A DNA stretch of 64,000 nt from an uncultured Eubacteriales bacterium (GCA_900316415.1 ONCV01000002.1:43211-107210), one strand, 5' to 3'. Numbered from the stretch's first letter, positions 1-8,814 are shown. Numbers and translations: made by a program. Notes: generated by a model not told the origin, from the letters alone.

Positions 1-1081
1 CGATGCCCAGCTCCAGGGCGTTGGTGGAAACCACCGCGTCCACCTGTCCCGCCCGCAGGCCCCGCTCAATCTCCCGGCGCTCCGTGGGCAGGTATCCGCC
101 CCGATAGCCCCGGACCCTTCCCGCGTTTCCCAGCGGATCCCGGACCATGTCCTTCAGGTACCGGGTCAGCACCTCCACCGTCAGGCGGGACCGGGCGAAG
201 GTGATGGCCTGGATGCCGTTTTTCAGCAGCATGCCGCTGATGGACCGGGTCACGGGGATGGCGCCCTTCCGGATGCCCAGCTGCCGGTTTACCACCGGGG
301 GATTGTAAAACACGAAATGCCGCTCCCCCATCGGCGCGCCGTTGTCGTCGATCAGGGTCACCGGCCGGCCGATCAGCGTTTCCGCCAGCTCCTTCGGGTT
401 GGCGATGGTGGCGGAGCAGAGGATGAACTGCGGATGGCTTCCGTAGAATTCGCACAGCCGCAGCAGCCGCCGCAGCACGTTGGCCAGGTTGCTGCCGAAC
501 ACGCCCCGGTAGCTATGGATCTCGTCGATCACGATATAGCGCAGGTTTTCAAACAGCTTGACCCATTTGGTGTGATGGGGCAGAATGCCCGAATGCAGCA
601 TGTCCGGGTTGGTCACCACGATGTGCCCCGCCTGGCGCACCGCCTTCCGGGCCGCGGCGGGGGTGTCTCCGTCATAGGTATAGGTTTTGATATCCACCCC
701 CATGGCCTCGATGATCTCGTACAGCTCGCTGACCTGATCCGCGCTCAGGGCCTTGGTCGGAAACAGATAGAGCGCCCGGGCGTCCGGGTTGTTCAGAATC
801 GCGGAGAGCACCGGCAGGTTGTAGCACATGGTCTTGCCGGAGGCGGTGGGCGTCACCACCGTCACGTCCTCCCCCCGGTTCGTGGCCTCCACGCTCCGGG
901 CCTGATGGGTGTACAGCGCGTGAATTCCCCGCTGGGCCAGAACGGGCTTCAGCCGTTCATCCAGGCAGGCGGGAAAATCCGCCGTCCGGGCCGGCCGGGG
1001 CGGAATGACCTCCCATCGGGTCACGTTTTCCATGAATTTCGGATCCTGCCGAAGCCGGTCCGCCAGCTGCGTCACATTCAT
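1..1081 (-). CDS. DEAD/DEAH-box helicase, MrfA/YprA-like (C-terminus outside window)
   Basis: An ATP-dependent superfamily 2 DNA helicase, truncated by the window edge after about 360 residues. Reading from the ATG at 1081, the protein shows a Q-motif-like YTHQ near residue 57-60, a Walker A TASGKT near 79-84, a DEIH box at 186-189 and an SAT motif near 220. The second helicase lobe (YFxxS-type VVSTNALELGI segment) runs off the window. The order and the spacing fit the YprA/MrfA group, which repairs DNA crosslinks in Bacillus and normally ends in a DUF1998 zinc-binding domain; that part cannot be seen here. It lies 36 bp downstream of the phosphodiester glycosidase gene and may be cotranscribed with it. 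Confidence 0.85.
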   Translation of the reverse strand, partial: MNVTQLADRLRQDPKFMENVTRWEVIPPRPARTADFPACLDERLKPVLAQRGIHALYTHQARSVEATNRGEDVTVVTPTASGKTMCYNLPVLSAILNNPDARALYLFPTKALSADQVSELYEIIEAMGVDIKTYTYDGDTPAAARKAVRQAGHIVVTNPDMLHSGILPHHTKWVKLFENLRYIVIDEIHSYRGVFGSNLANVLRRLLRLCEFYGSHPQFILCSATIANPKELAETLIGRPVTLIDDNGAPMGERHFVFYNPPVVNRQLGIRKGAIPVTRSISGMLLKNGIQAITFARSRLTVEVLTRYLKDMVRDPLGNAGRVRGYRGGYLPTERREIERGLRAGQVDAVVSTNALELGI

Positions 1082-1117
1082 CGTCCTTCTCCTCCCGGGT
1101 GCCTCCCCGGTTCCGTG

Positions 1118-2299
1118 TCAGGGGACTTCCTTCAGCATATCGCCCCGGACATAACCTTCCTTGCCGCTCTCCGTCTGGATCCGATACCACAGGGTCCCAT
1201 CCGCGTCCCGGCTTTCCTCCGTCACGGTGACCTGCGTTCCCTTCTTCGCGATCTGGGCGACCCTGGCGCTCTTCGGATCCATCTCCGCCCGCACGTTCAC
1301 CTTTGCCTTCACCGTTCGGGCGGTCCGGGGGCCCGTCTGCGCCGCGGCGGCGGGCTCCGCCGTTCCCAGCCCCGCCCCGAAGGTGATCATGGAGCCCTGG
1401 GAGCGCAGCTTTTCGCCCCCGCTCCCGATGATCTTTCCCCGGAAGGCCATGGTGGCGGTCAGGCCGCCGTCCAGGTTCAGGGCCTCCACGCAGCCCAGCT
1501 CCTTCATCTTGTCCGCCAGCCAGTCCAGGTGCACCCCGGCGTACCGGGAGGTGGGCCGGCCCCGGACCATCACGGCGATATAATGCCAGGGTTCGATCAT
1601 CCCGATCGCCGCCCGCGGCTCGTTGTATCCGGCATCCATGGCGTTCATCACGTTTTCGCTGACCTCGCCCCCGGAAACCAGGATCGGCCCGAAGGCGAAC
1701 ACGTTCACCGCCCCCTGCTCCAGATACTCCTCCGCCGTCAGGGCGTCGCAGACAAAGGTCTTCATGCTGCCGTCCCCGTAGACGGCCAGGGTGTCCAGGT
1801 TCGGCCAGGAGCGGCGGTATTTGCCGCTGGAGCTGTCCCGGGTTTTGGTGGTCAGGATCTCCCCGTTCCGGATCACGACGCCCTGATAATCATATTTCTG
1901 AATGCGCAGCCCGTACATGTCGTCGGAAAGGGCGAACACGGCGGGATGCTCCTCCAGGAGCAGCTCCGGGCTCGCCAGCTTATACCCGGCGGGCTTCGTT
2001 TTCAGCGCCTGGGTCTGAATGACGGAAAGGGGCTGCTCCGGGGAGGCGAGAATCTCCGCCACGTAATATTCCCGGGTGCGCTTCTGCCGCTTGTACGTCA
2101 CGTCCTCCCGGTACCGGGTAATCCGGATCTCCAGTCCCTCGCCGGCATACTGCCAGATGCCCGCGTCCTCATCCTCCAGAATGTATTCCTCCGCCGGGTT
2201 GTCCTGCCCCTCCGGGCCTTCTTCCTCCCCCAGGCCCGCGCCAGCCGGCAGCAGCGCCGCCAGCAGCGCCAGGAGAACCGCCATCCATCTCTTTCTCAT
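1118..2299 (-). CDS. Secreted phosphodiester glycosidase family protein with C-terminal SH3 domain
   Basis: A 393-residue exported protein. Residues 1-24 form a signal peptide (charged MRKR start, leucine/alanine core). The middle (about 130-310) matches the NAGPA/phosphodiester glycosidase family, with the typical NLDGG segment (LNLDGGLTATM) and GMIEPWHYIAVMVRGRP. The last 65 residues (KAKVNVRAEMDPKSARVAQ onward) are a bacterial SH3 domain, which usually binds cell wall. Family members cleave sugar-phosphodiester links or process wall-associated glycans; the substrate here is unknown. A second family member sits at 56137-57192 but lacks the SH3 domain. A TATACT-type promoter lies just upstream. 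Confidence 0.85.
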   Translation of the reverse strand: MRKRWMAVLLALLAALLPAGAGLGEEEGPEGQDNPAEEYILEDEDAGIWQYAGEGLEIRITRYREDVTYKRQKRTREYYVAEILASPEQPLSVIQTQALKTKPAGYKLASPELLLEEHPAVFALSDDMYGLRIQKYDYQGVVIRNGEILTTKTRDSSSGKYRRSWPNLDTLAVYGDGSMKTFVCDALTAEEYLEQGAVNVFAFGPILVSGGEVSENVMNAMDAGYNEPRAAIGMIEPWHYIAVMVRGRPTSRYAGVHLDWLADKMKELGCVEALNLDGGLTATMAFRGKIIGSGGEKLRSQGSMITFGAGLGTAEPAAAAQTGPRTARTVKAKVNVRAEMDPKSARVAQIAKKGTQVTVTEESRDADGTLWYRIQTESGKEGYVRGDMLKEVP

Positions 2300-2353
2300 G
2301 CTTCTACCGCCTTCGGAAATCCCGCCGGACCGCTTCCGGCGTTTTCAGGGGGA

Positions 2354-2382
2354 AGTATACCACAGGCCGCCCTTTCTGAAAA
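2354..2382 (-). promoter_or_regulatory. Sigma-A-like promoter for the phosphodiester glycosidase gene
   Basis: On the minus strand TTTTCA (-35), 17 bp, then TATACT (-10), 55 bp before the ATG at 2299. Confidence 0.5.
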
Positions 2383-2429
2383 GCTTCCCGTTTCGCCGCG
2401 GGCAGCGCCCTCAGGAAGAAAACTTCTCC

Positions 2430-2457
2430 TTGACAAAACCGCGGGGCGGGCTAAACT
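2430..2457 (+). promoter_or_regulatory. Sigma-A-like promoter for the small gene at 2544
   Basis: TTGACA, 16 bp, TAAACT on the plus strand, about 86 bp before the ATG at 2544. It diverges from the promoter at 2354-2382. Confidence 0.5.
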
Positions 2458-2543
2458 GAACGGGAGAGGCCGCGGCAGGGCCGGGGAGCGAGGGACCGCC
2501 TTCGTTCCCGGAATGCCGCGGAAAAGCAGGGGGAGGATTGCAC

Positions 2544-2960
2544 ATGGAGCGCGTTGCCGGGCTGCAGGCCATTCTGCGGGAATATGATCAGGCGGTTCAG
2601 GAGCTTCAGAAGAAGCGGAGGATGTTTGACGGGCTGCTGGGGATGGGAAACCACCCCGGGAACGATGCCTGCCACGAGCTGCTGGACCGGAGGATCGAAG
2701 CCCTCTGCAGGGAAGCCGCGGAGGCCGGCGCGCCGGAGGAAGCCGCCGCCCTGGCGGAGGCCATCCTGCGCGCGGAGGGGAACTGGCAGGGGCCGGAATA
2801 CGCCCGCCTGATGCTGGTCGCCGTCCAGCGGCACACCCTTTCCCTGATTCCGCTGCTGCCCCCGGATGAAAAAAAGCGCCTGGCCGCCTGGTATGAGAAG
2901 CAGTATCCCCGCCGGAAGCGCCTTCCGGTTCAGGGGCAGGTGCTGAAGGCGCTTCAGTAA
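2544..2960 (+). CDS. Hypothetical helical protein
   Basis: A 138-residue protein I do not recognise. The ATG at 2544 follows GGGAGG with 7 bp spacing; a TTG two codons earlier is less likely. There is no signal peptide or membrane segment. The sequence is alanine-, leucine- and charge-rich, with a probable coiled coil near residues 5-30 and an acidic helical centre (EAAEAGAPEEAAALAEAI), then a basic tail (YPRRKRL). It is the only plus-strand gene in the first 9 kb and has its own promoter and terminator, so it is a monocistronic unit. Strong Shine-Dalgarno, promoter and terminator support it as real; the function is unknown. Confidence 0.7.
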   Translation: MERVAGLQAILREYDQAVQELQKKRRMFDGLLGMGNHPGNDACHELLDRRIEALCREAAEAGAPEEAAALAEAILRAEGNWQGPEYARLMLVAVQRHTLSLIPLLPPDEKKRLAAWYEKQYPRRKRLPVQGQVLKALQ

Positions 2961-2978
2961 CCCTTCCTGAGTTCAAAA

Positions 2979-3006
2979 GCCGCCCGCCGGATTTCCGGTG
3001 GGCGGC
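2979..3006. terminator. Bidirectional intrinsic terminator
   Basis: A GC-rich stem (GCCGCCCGCCGG, loop ATTT, CCGGTGGGCGGC) between convergent genes. The minus-strand side is followed by TTTT, so it ends the RsbW/SpoIIE operon; the plus side (TTCTTC) ends the gene at 2544. Confidence 0.75.
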
Positions 3007-3022
3007 TTCTTCGGTTTCCGCG

Positions 3023-3433
3023 TTATCTCAGCCGTTTCATAAGCTTCAGGATGTTCTTTCCGTCCCGGTATTCGTACGTCATCCGGTCCATGCTCTTCTT
3101 GACCATGTAGATTCCCAGTCCGCCGATCTGCCGCTCCTCCGCGGGCAGCGTCACATCCGGGTCCGGCTTGGCCAGCGGGTCGTAGGGCACGCCGCGGTCC
3201 TCCAGGGTGATCTCCACGGCGCCGGGCTCCTCCGCCGGCTCCACCCGAAGGGTGGCGTCTCCCTCTCCCGGCGTATAGGCATAGTGGGCGATGTTGACAT
3301 ACGCTTCCTCGACCGCGACGTCAATCTGCAGCTGGGTCCTCATGGGACAGTCCAGCCGCTCCAGCTCGGCGTCCACAAAGGCCAGCACCTTTTCCAGCTG
3401 GTCCACCCTGGCTCTGATCGTCATTTCAGCCAT
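3023..3433 (-). CDS. RsbW-like anti-sigma factor / serine kinase (HATPase_c_2)
   Basis: A 136-residue GHKL ATPase of the RsbW/SpoIIAB type, which in known systems binds a sigma factor or phosphorylates an STAS anti-anti-sigma protein. Visible boxes are the N-box with E42, E43 and N47 (DVAVEEAYVNIAHYAY), the G1 box around D79-G81 (EDRGVPYDP) and the G2 segment GGLGIYMVKK. The start overlaps the end of the SpoIIE phosphatase gene by 8 bp, so the two are translationally coupled. This gives the usual phosphatase/kinase pair of a partner-switching module. No STAS protein or sigma factor gene lies in the window, so the target is unknown. Confidence 0.9.
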   Translation of the reverse strand: MAEMTIRARVDQLEKVLAFVDAELERLDCPMRTQLQIDVAVEEAYVNIAHYAYTPGEGDATLRVEPAEEPGAVEITLEDRGVPYDPLAKPDPDVTLPAEERQIGGLGIYMVKKSMDRMTYEYRDGKNILKLMKRLR

Positions 3434-5150
3434 CGTTCTTTCCCTCCGTTCCCGAGAAAAGCAGCGCCATCATGGTGATGTCGTCAAACTGCGGCGCGTC
3501 GCCGACGAAGGCGTCGATATCCGTCCGGACATTCTTCAGCAGGGCCGCCGGTTCCGCGTCGGGATCCCGGTTCAGGGCCGTCAGCATCCGATCCGTTCCG
3601 AACAGCTCGTTGTTCAGGCTGGTCGCCTCGGTCACGCCGTCCGTATAGACGAACAGGGTGTCGCCGGGATGCAGCTCGAATTCGTGCTCCCGGAAGCGCA
3701 CGCCGGGCATGACGGCCACGGCGGGCGCGTGCCGGTATACCACCAGTTCAAACGATCCGTCCGCCCGGCGCAGCGCCGGATGCTCATGCCCCGCGTTGGC
3801 CGCCAGGCCCCGGCCGGTCTTCACATTCAGGATGGCGAACCAGACCGTGACAAACAGCTCCGCGTCATTTCCCTCGCACAGCTGCCCGTTCACGTACTCC
3901 AGGATTTCTCCCGGCCCGCCGCCCATCTGCGCCCGGTTCTTGATCAGCGTCTTCGCGATCACCATGAACAGCGCGGCCGGAACTCCCTTGCCCGACACGT
4001 CCGCCATCACCAGGCCCAGATGGTCCTCATCCAGCAGGAAAAAGTCGTAGAAGTCGCCGCCCACTTCCTTCGCCGGGGTCATGGTGGCATAGATATCGAA
4101 TTCCTTCCGGTCCGGGAAGGGCGGGAAGATCCGGGGCAGCATGTCCGCCTGGATCTGGGTGGCGATGTTCAGTTCCGCCCCGATGCGTTCCTTCTCCGCG
4201 GTCACCCGGGTCAGGTTGTCGATGTATTCCGCCAGGCGGGTCTCCATCCCGTCCATCACGGAGGCCAGGTTCTCCACCTCGTCGCCCGTATGGATGTTCA
4301 GGTCGGCGAAGTGGCTGGTCCGGGGCGCGTCCGTTCCGCTGTTTCCCTGGTCGTAGCTGTATTCCTCCGCCGCCCGGGCCAGCCGGTTGATGGGGGTCAC
4401 CACGCTGCGCCGCATATACCAGGTCATCACGGCACTGAGAACGGCGATGGCCACCAGCAGGATCCCGCAGTAATTGAGCAGGAACTTGTACCGGTCCCGC
4501 ATGACATCGTTCATGGAAATGTCGATGATCATCAGGCTGTGGATGCTGCCGTCGGGGCTGTAGATCGGCGCGGCGCCGGAACTGAGCCAGCCGAACTCCT
4601 CCGTGTTGGAAATCACGGCGGTGCTGCGGACAAAGCTTTCGATCTCCTCGTCCGTCATGGAATCGTCCAGCGTGCCCGGCGGGCAGTAGGTCTCCTCGTT
4701 GGTATCGGAGTCCACCACGTAAATGACCGTATGCGCCTCCCGGTCCAGCGTCACGATCATGACGGACTTCAGGTCATTTTCCCGGGCGATCTTCTGCATC
4801 TGGCTCCGCATGAACAGCCAGCCCTCATCCGTCTTCAGATGGCTGAACTTCGGCAGCGCGGCCTCGCCCGAGTTCTCCTTTTCCTCCGGGGTCAGCGTGC
4901 TGTAGATGCGGTAGACCTCCGAGGCGCAGCGCTCCACCGTGTCCGCGTCCAGCAGGGCCACCGCGGTCCTCGCCAGGTTCACCGTGTTGCTGATGTAGTG
5001 CTGATCCATCGTGTTGGCATAAACATGATAGCCGATCAGGATGGATGTTCCGCTCAGCACCAGCGCGGTAATCAGGATGCAGAACAGCGTCTTTCCGCTG
5101 ATGGATCTCCGCATGCGCGGCGTCCCTTCCCGCCGGTTTTTTCCCGACAT
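3426..5150 (-). CDS. Membrane SpoIIE-type PP2C serine phosphatase with extracytoplasmic sensor and HAMP
   Basis: A 574-residue membrane phosphatase. TM1 is about residues 21-43, an extracytoplasmic Cache-like sensor spans 45-220, TM2 is 223-245, a HAMP domain covers 245-310 and is followed by a short linker helix, and the PP2C/SpoIIE domain is about 350-565. Metal-binding motifs are present: GGDFYDF (364-370), MADVSGKG with D384, and FVYTDGVTEA. In RsbU-type systems such enzymes dephosphorylate an STAS protein and so free a sigma factor; here the sensor would give an external signal input. The gene is coupled to the RsbW-like kinase (8 bp overlap) and lies 100 bp downstream of the MATE-ATPase fusion. 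Confidence 0.92.
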   Translation of the reverse strand: MSGKNRREGTPRMRRSISGKTLFCILITALVLSGTSILIGYHVYANTMDQHYISNTVNLARTAVALLDADTVERCASEVYRIYSTLTPEEKENSGEAALPKFSHLKTDEGWLFMRSQMQKIARENDLKSVMIVTLDREAHTVIYVVDSDTNEETYCPPGTLDDSMTDEEIESFVRSTAVISNTEEFGWLSSGAAPIYSPDGSIHSLMIIDISMNDVMRDRYKFLLNYCGILLVAIAVLSAVMTWYMRRSVVTPINRLARAAEEYSYDQGNSGTDAPRTSHFADLNIHTGDEVENLASVMDGMETRLAEYIDNLTRVTAEKERIGAELNIATQIQADMLPRIFPPFPDRKEFDIYATMTPAKEVGGDFYDFFLLDEDHLGLVMADVSGKGVPAALFMVIAKTLIKNRAQMGGGPGEILEYVNGQLCEGNDAELFVTVWFAILNVKTGRGLAANAGHEHPALRRADGSFELVVYRHAPAVAVMPGVRFREHEFELHPGDTLFVYTDGVTEATSLNNELFGTDRMLTALNRDPDAEPAALLKNVRTDIDAFVGDAPQFDDITMMALLFSGTEGKNDG

Positions 5151-5253
5151 ATTCCCCGTCCTCCTCCGGATCCGAATCTCCGCTTTCAGTTTACCAGATC
5201 GGGCGCCCCGTGTCCAGCGGGCAATGCATGCCGGCGGGCCGCGAACCAGGCGC

Positions 5254-6996
5254 TCAGATCCGGATAATCACGGTATTGAAACCCTGGAAATGCCGGTAGG
5301 AAAAGCTTTTCGTCTTCCTCCGGATGGCGACGATGCCCAGCGCGTCCAGGTTCGCGCCCTCCGCGTCGGGATTTTCCTTCATCTCCAGGGCCAGCGGATT
5401 GAAGGAGGCGGCGTTGTCCCGGATATGCAGCTCAAACCCGCCCTCCTCCAGCGCGATCAGCACGATCTGGATGAAACCGTCCGCTTTTCCCTGAAAGCCG
5501 CTGTTCAGCGTGGCGACGCAGATTTCCTCCACGGACATCATCGCCATATACTGCTGTGAGGGGGTCGCGTTCCAGCGTTCGCAGAACTCTTCAATCCGCT
5601 CCACCGTGCGCGAGATCTCGGTGTCCACGCTGAGGATGGTGCTTCGGAACACCCGCCTCTCATTCTCGCCGGAGGAGCGGCGGAGCCGGAAGAGGACCGC
5701 AATGCCGGCCAGCGTCAGCAGCTCCGACAGCAGGTACAGGCTCCAGAAGCCCTCCGGCCGGAACGAGGCCAGCAGCAGGGCCAGCAGGATGGGCAGCCCC
5801 CCCCGCAGCGTGGAAACGGCCAGCGTCCTTCGCTCCATCTGGCGGGCTTCCCAGTAATTGGCCATCAGAATACCGATTCCCGCCGGCGGAATGCTGAGGG
5901 CATAGAGGCGCAGCGCGTTCCGGCCCAGCGCCGTCAGGGCGGGGTCGTCCATGCCGAAGAAGCGGCAGATCGCCTCCGGAAAGGCAAAGACCAGGATTCC
6001 CAGCGCCGCGCCGGAACACAGGGTATACCGGAGCCCGGTTTTCAGCGCGAGCCGCATTCCCGCCGCGTTCCGTTCCCCGCTGTAGGTGCTGACCACCGGC
6101 AGAATGGATTTGACCACGGCGTCATACAGGTTCATCATGAAGTAGGATGCACCCAGCACCACATCCAGCATCGCCGCGCCGGCGCCTCCCAGCGTCCCGA
6201 TCAGCAGATGGTTGGCGATCAGCAGGAACACCATGCTGTAAAGGAATTCCACGGAGGAGGACAGCCCCACCCGAAAGGACTTCCACGCCTCCTCCAGATC
6301 CGGCTTCATGCCCCGCAGCTTCAGCGCGCTGCCGCGGCGGCGAATGGCCGCGGCGGAGAGCGTCAGGCTCAGCGCCTGTCCGGCCACCGTGGCCAGTCCC
6401 GCGCCGGTCACGCCCATGCGCAGGACCAGCACCAGCACGATATTCAGCCCGATGTCCAGGATGTTTCCGGCCGTGAAGGCGATGCCGGCTTCCTTCTCGA
6501 GATCATCCGTCTTCAGGAAATAGTTCAGCACATAGTTCAGGAACAGGACCGGCGCACCCCAGAGCAGGATGCGGAGGTACTCCCCCGCGGCGGCATGGAT
6601 CCCCGCCTCCGACGCCGGCGCGCCCAGCAGGTCCAGCAGCGGTGCCAGCAGCAGATTGCCCGCCAGGGCGATTCCCAGGCCCGCCGCCCCCGCGGCGCAG
6701 ACCACGCCCTGAAAGCCCGCCGCGGCTTCCTCCCGCTGGCCCCGGGCCATGCGGCTGGCGAACCGGACGCTGCCGCCGATCCCCAGCGCGTTCATGATCG
6801 CATTGAAAACCTGGGCGACCGGCATGGTCAGCGCCAGCGCCGCCAGGCCCACATAGCCGATCCGATGGCCCAGCACCAGGCTGTCCGCGATATCCCCGAA
6901 GGAAAGCACCACCATGGAGATCAGGGCGGGAATATACTGCCGGACGAACATGCGCCGGGTGAAAAACCGGTCGATCCGGAGGCTGTCATCTCGCAT
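5254..6996 (-). CDS. MATE-family transporter fused to a C-terminal RsbW-like ATPase domain
   Basis: A 580-residue fusion. Residues 1-430 are a MATE/MOP flippase with about 12 membrane segments (for example FGDIADSLVLGHRIGYVG near the start). Residues 457-580 are soluble and resemble the RsbW/SpoIIAB fold: N-box MSVEEICVATLNSGF with E490/E491 and N498, D527 in IRDNAASFNP, and a LGIVAIRRK segment in place of the glycine-rich lid. The glycine content of the lid is reduced, so kinase activity is uncertain. The ATG at 6996 (MRDDSL) overlaps the end of the DUF2156 gene by 11 bp; the in-frame TTG at 7014 is less likely. Neighbouring SpoIIE and RsbW genes suggest that the ATPase domain belongs to the same signalling circuit. 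Confidence 0.88.
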   Translation of the reverse strand: MRDDSLRIDRFFTRRMFVRQYIPALISMVVLSFGDIADSLVLGHRIGYVGLAALALTMPVAQVFNAIMNALGIGGSVRFASRMARGQREEAAAGFQGVVCAAGAAGLGIALAGNLLLAPLLDLLGAPASEAGIHAAAGEYLRILLWGAPVLFLNYVLNYFLKTDDLEKEAGIAFTAGNILDIGLNIVLVLVLRMGVTGAGLATVAGQALSLTLSAAAIRRRGSALKLRGMKPDLEEAWKSFRVGLSSSVEFLYSMVFLLIANHLLIGTLGGAGAAMLDVVLGASYFMMNLYDAVVKSILPVVSTYSGERNAAGMRLALKTGLRYTLCSGAALGILVFAFPEAICRFFGMDDPALTALGRNALRLYALSIPPAGIGILMANYWEARQMERRTLAVSTLRGGLPILLALLLASFRPEGFWSLYLLSELLTLAGIAVLFRLRRSSGENERRVFRSTILSVDTEISRTVERIEEFCERWNATPSQQYMAMMSVEEICVATLNSGFQGKADGFIQIVLIALEEGGFELHIRDNAASFNPLALEMKENPDAEGANLDALGIVAIRRKTKSFSYRHFQGFNTVIIRI

Positions 6997-7873
6997 AGGC
7001 ACTGTACATCTCAATCCTTCCGACCGGATTCTCCTGGAGCTTGGACTCCCGAAGCCCCGGAATGCCCAGATCCTCCTCGCCGTTAATGATCCGGTACGTA
7101 TCCGGAAGCCGGGCGATCAGCTCCCGCCGGACGTGGAACTGAAGCCCCCGCTCCCGCTCCAGCGCTTTGGAAAAGGCGATATCATAGCTGCTTTCGCTCA
7201 GGGGAAACCCGGCGGCCATCGCCTGGGGTTTCCCGTCCACATAGACGATCACGCCGGTCATTCCCAGCTCCCGCAGATGATCCAGCATCTGCTTCGCCGT
7301 TTCGTGATCCGGGGCGAAATATGCGCTCTCCCCCCAGGGCTCCCAGCGCGAAAGCAGGTCCCGGGCCGTATCCGCGGTACGCGCGTCCAGCGGCTCCGTA
7401 CGCAGCTCATGGCTCCTTTTCAGCCGGTTGATGCCCCACCGAATGTGCTGATACCGGCTTCCCGGCATCCGGGCGTATTCCTCCCGGTCGTACAGGTATT
7501 CCGACGCGCTGTCCTCGTGCTCGACGCGGAAGCGATCCGGAAAGGCCTCCTCCAGCAGGCTCACATCCTCCGGGCGCAGATAGAGAAAGCGGACCCGGGG
7601 ACACGCCTCCAGGATTTCCCGAACCAGGCGCAGCACCGCCTCCCGCTCCCCGCAGGGAAAGAACCAGCAGTCCCCCTCCCAGTAGCCGCAGCGAACGGCG
7701 AACGCGTCCTCCCGCAGGCAGATGGTCAGCTTCATGTCCTCCTGCCACAGGAAGAGGGAGGTGAAGGACTGCGCGGCACAGTCGTTGTTCCCCGCCGCCA
7801 GGATCCGCCGGACCGGCTCCCGCATCTCCAGCGTGATCCGCTGCGTCGCCGGGGCGGTTTTTTCTTCCGTCAT
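6986..7873 (-). CDS. DUF2156 (phosphatidylglycerol lysyltransferase-like GNAT) protein
   Basis: A 295-residue cytosolic protein of the DUF2156 family, related to the aminoacyl-transferase GNAT domain of MprF. The characteristic segments are YLYDREEYARMPGSRYQ near the middle, the RINRLKR-type IRWGINRLKRSH, and the closing INGEEDLGIPGLRESK. No MprF membrane half is present, so the acceptor is not evident; a neighbouring membrane protein or a free acceptor is possible. I chose the ATG at 7873 because GGAGAG lies 8 bp before it; an upstream GTG at 7900 would overlap the AEC stop by 4 bp and is an alternative. It sits in one minus-strand operon with the AEC carrier and the MATE-ATPase. Confidence 0.85.
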   Translation of the reverse strand: MTEEKTAPATQRITLEMREPVRRILAAGNNDCAAQSFTSLFLWQEDMKLTICLREDAFAVRCGYWEGDCWFFPCGEREAVLRLVREILEACPRVRFLYLRPEDVSLLEEAFPDRFRVEHEDSASEYLYDREEYARMPGSRYQHIRWGINRLKRSHELRTEPLDARTADTARDLLSRWEPWGESAYFAPDHETAKQMLDHLRELGMTGVIVYVDGKPQAMAAGFPLSESSYDIAFSKALERERGLQFHVRRELIARLPDTYRIINGEEDLGIPGLRESKLQENPVGRIEMYSAYAR

Positions 7874-7896
7874 GCGTTTCTCTCCTTCCATGCCCC

Positions 7897-8814
7897 TCAC
7901 CAGATCGCGGAGGCGATGCCGACCGCGGCCGGAACGGTCACCAGGGACAGCAGCGTGGAAATGACCACCGTTTCCACGGCGTAGGGATAATCCTTTCCGT
8001 GCAGCTGGGCATAGACCGCCACGTTGGAGCCCACCGGGCAGGCCATGGCCAGCAGCAGCGCCAGCTTCATGTCATACAGGGACTTCGGAAGCAGGGAAAG
8101 CAGCAGCAGGGCCGCCAGCGGAATCACCACGAGCCGGACCGCGGAGACCGCGTAGGCCTCCTTGCGCTTCAGCATCCGGACCGGATCCGTCTGGGCCAGA
8201 TAGATGCCCACGGTGAACATCGCCAGGGGCGTATTCAGTCCGGCCACCGCGGAAAGCGCGCCGCGGACGGGATCCGGGAGCGGCAGGCGGGTAAAGAACA
8301 GCAGCAGTCCGATCAGAATGGCGATCAGAAACGGCGCCCGGATCAGCTTTTTCAGCTGAAGCCCCTGCCGGAAGGGCTGTCCGGTCAGCAGGGAAACACC
8401 CCAGGTCCACTGCCCGATATTCAGAAAGGCGATGAAGCACGCCACGTAGAACACCGCGCCCTGGCCCGCGGAGGCCAGGATCAGGGGAATGCCGAAAAAG
8501 CCCGGATTGGAAAACGCCCCGGCAAACGCGGCGATTCCGTCCCGGGGAAAGAACAGCCGCGCGATCAGCGCCGAAAGAATCAGCAGCACCGCGGCCGCCG
8601 CCGCGCTGAGCAGAATTCCCGTAATCCGCTCCGGTGTCCGCTCCACCAGGAAGCCCTGGATGATGACGGCGGGCAGCGCCAGATATATCAGGATATTCCC
8701 CAGCGACGCGCTGCCCTCCCGGGTAATCTTTCCGGTTTTGAACAGGGCATACCCCAGTCCGGCCAGCAGAAACATCTGCAGGATCTGCCGGACAAGAATC
8801 CAGACCATTTCCAT
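7897..8814 (-). CDS. AEC-family transporter (auxin efflux carrier / malate permease type)
   Basis: A 305-residue integral membrane protein with about 10 membrane segments in two similar halves, the classic AEC layout (LAGLGYALFKTGKI at the start; PAVIIQGF and GSNVAVYAQLHG later). Bacterial AEC proteins carry small organic acids such as malate or amino acids; many are encoded next to malic enzyme. A possible malic-enzyme C-terminal relic lies directly upstream at 8864-8941, which supports malate as an ancestral substrate. It is the first complete gene of the five-gene minus-strand operon that ends at the RsbW-like kinase. Confidence 0.9.
   Translation of the reverse strand: MEMVWILVRQILQMFLLAGLGYALFKTGKITREGSASLGNILIYLALPAVIIQGFLVERTPERITGILLSAAAAAVLLILSALIARLFFPRDGIAAFAGAFSNPGFFGIPLILASAGQGAVFYVACFIAFLNIGQWTWGVSLLTGQPFRQGLQLKKLIRAPFLIAILIGLLLFFTRLPLPDPVRGALSAVAGLNTPLAMFTVGIYLAQTDPVRMLKRKEAYAVSAVRLVVIPLAALLLLSLLPKSLYDMKLALLLAMACPVGSNVAVYAQLHGKDYPYAVETVVISTLLSLVTVPAAVGIASAIW

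Noticed and set aside
317..2587. A 756-codon open frame on the plus strand opposite the helicase and glycosidase genes
   Set aside because: High GC leaves antisense frames open; its translation is Arg/Pro/His-rich without domain motifs, while the minus-strand genes have clear family motifs.
6997..7014. TTG start for the MATE-ATPase fusion at 7014
   Set aside because: The ATG six codons later fits the family start and gives the usual short coupling overlap.
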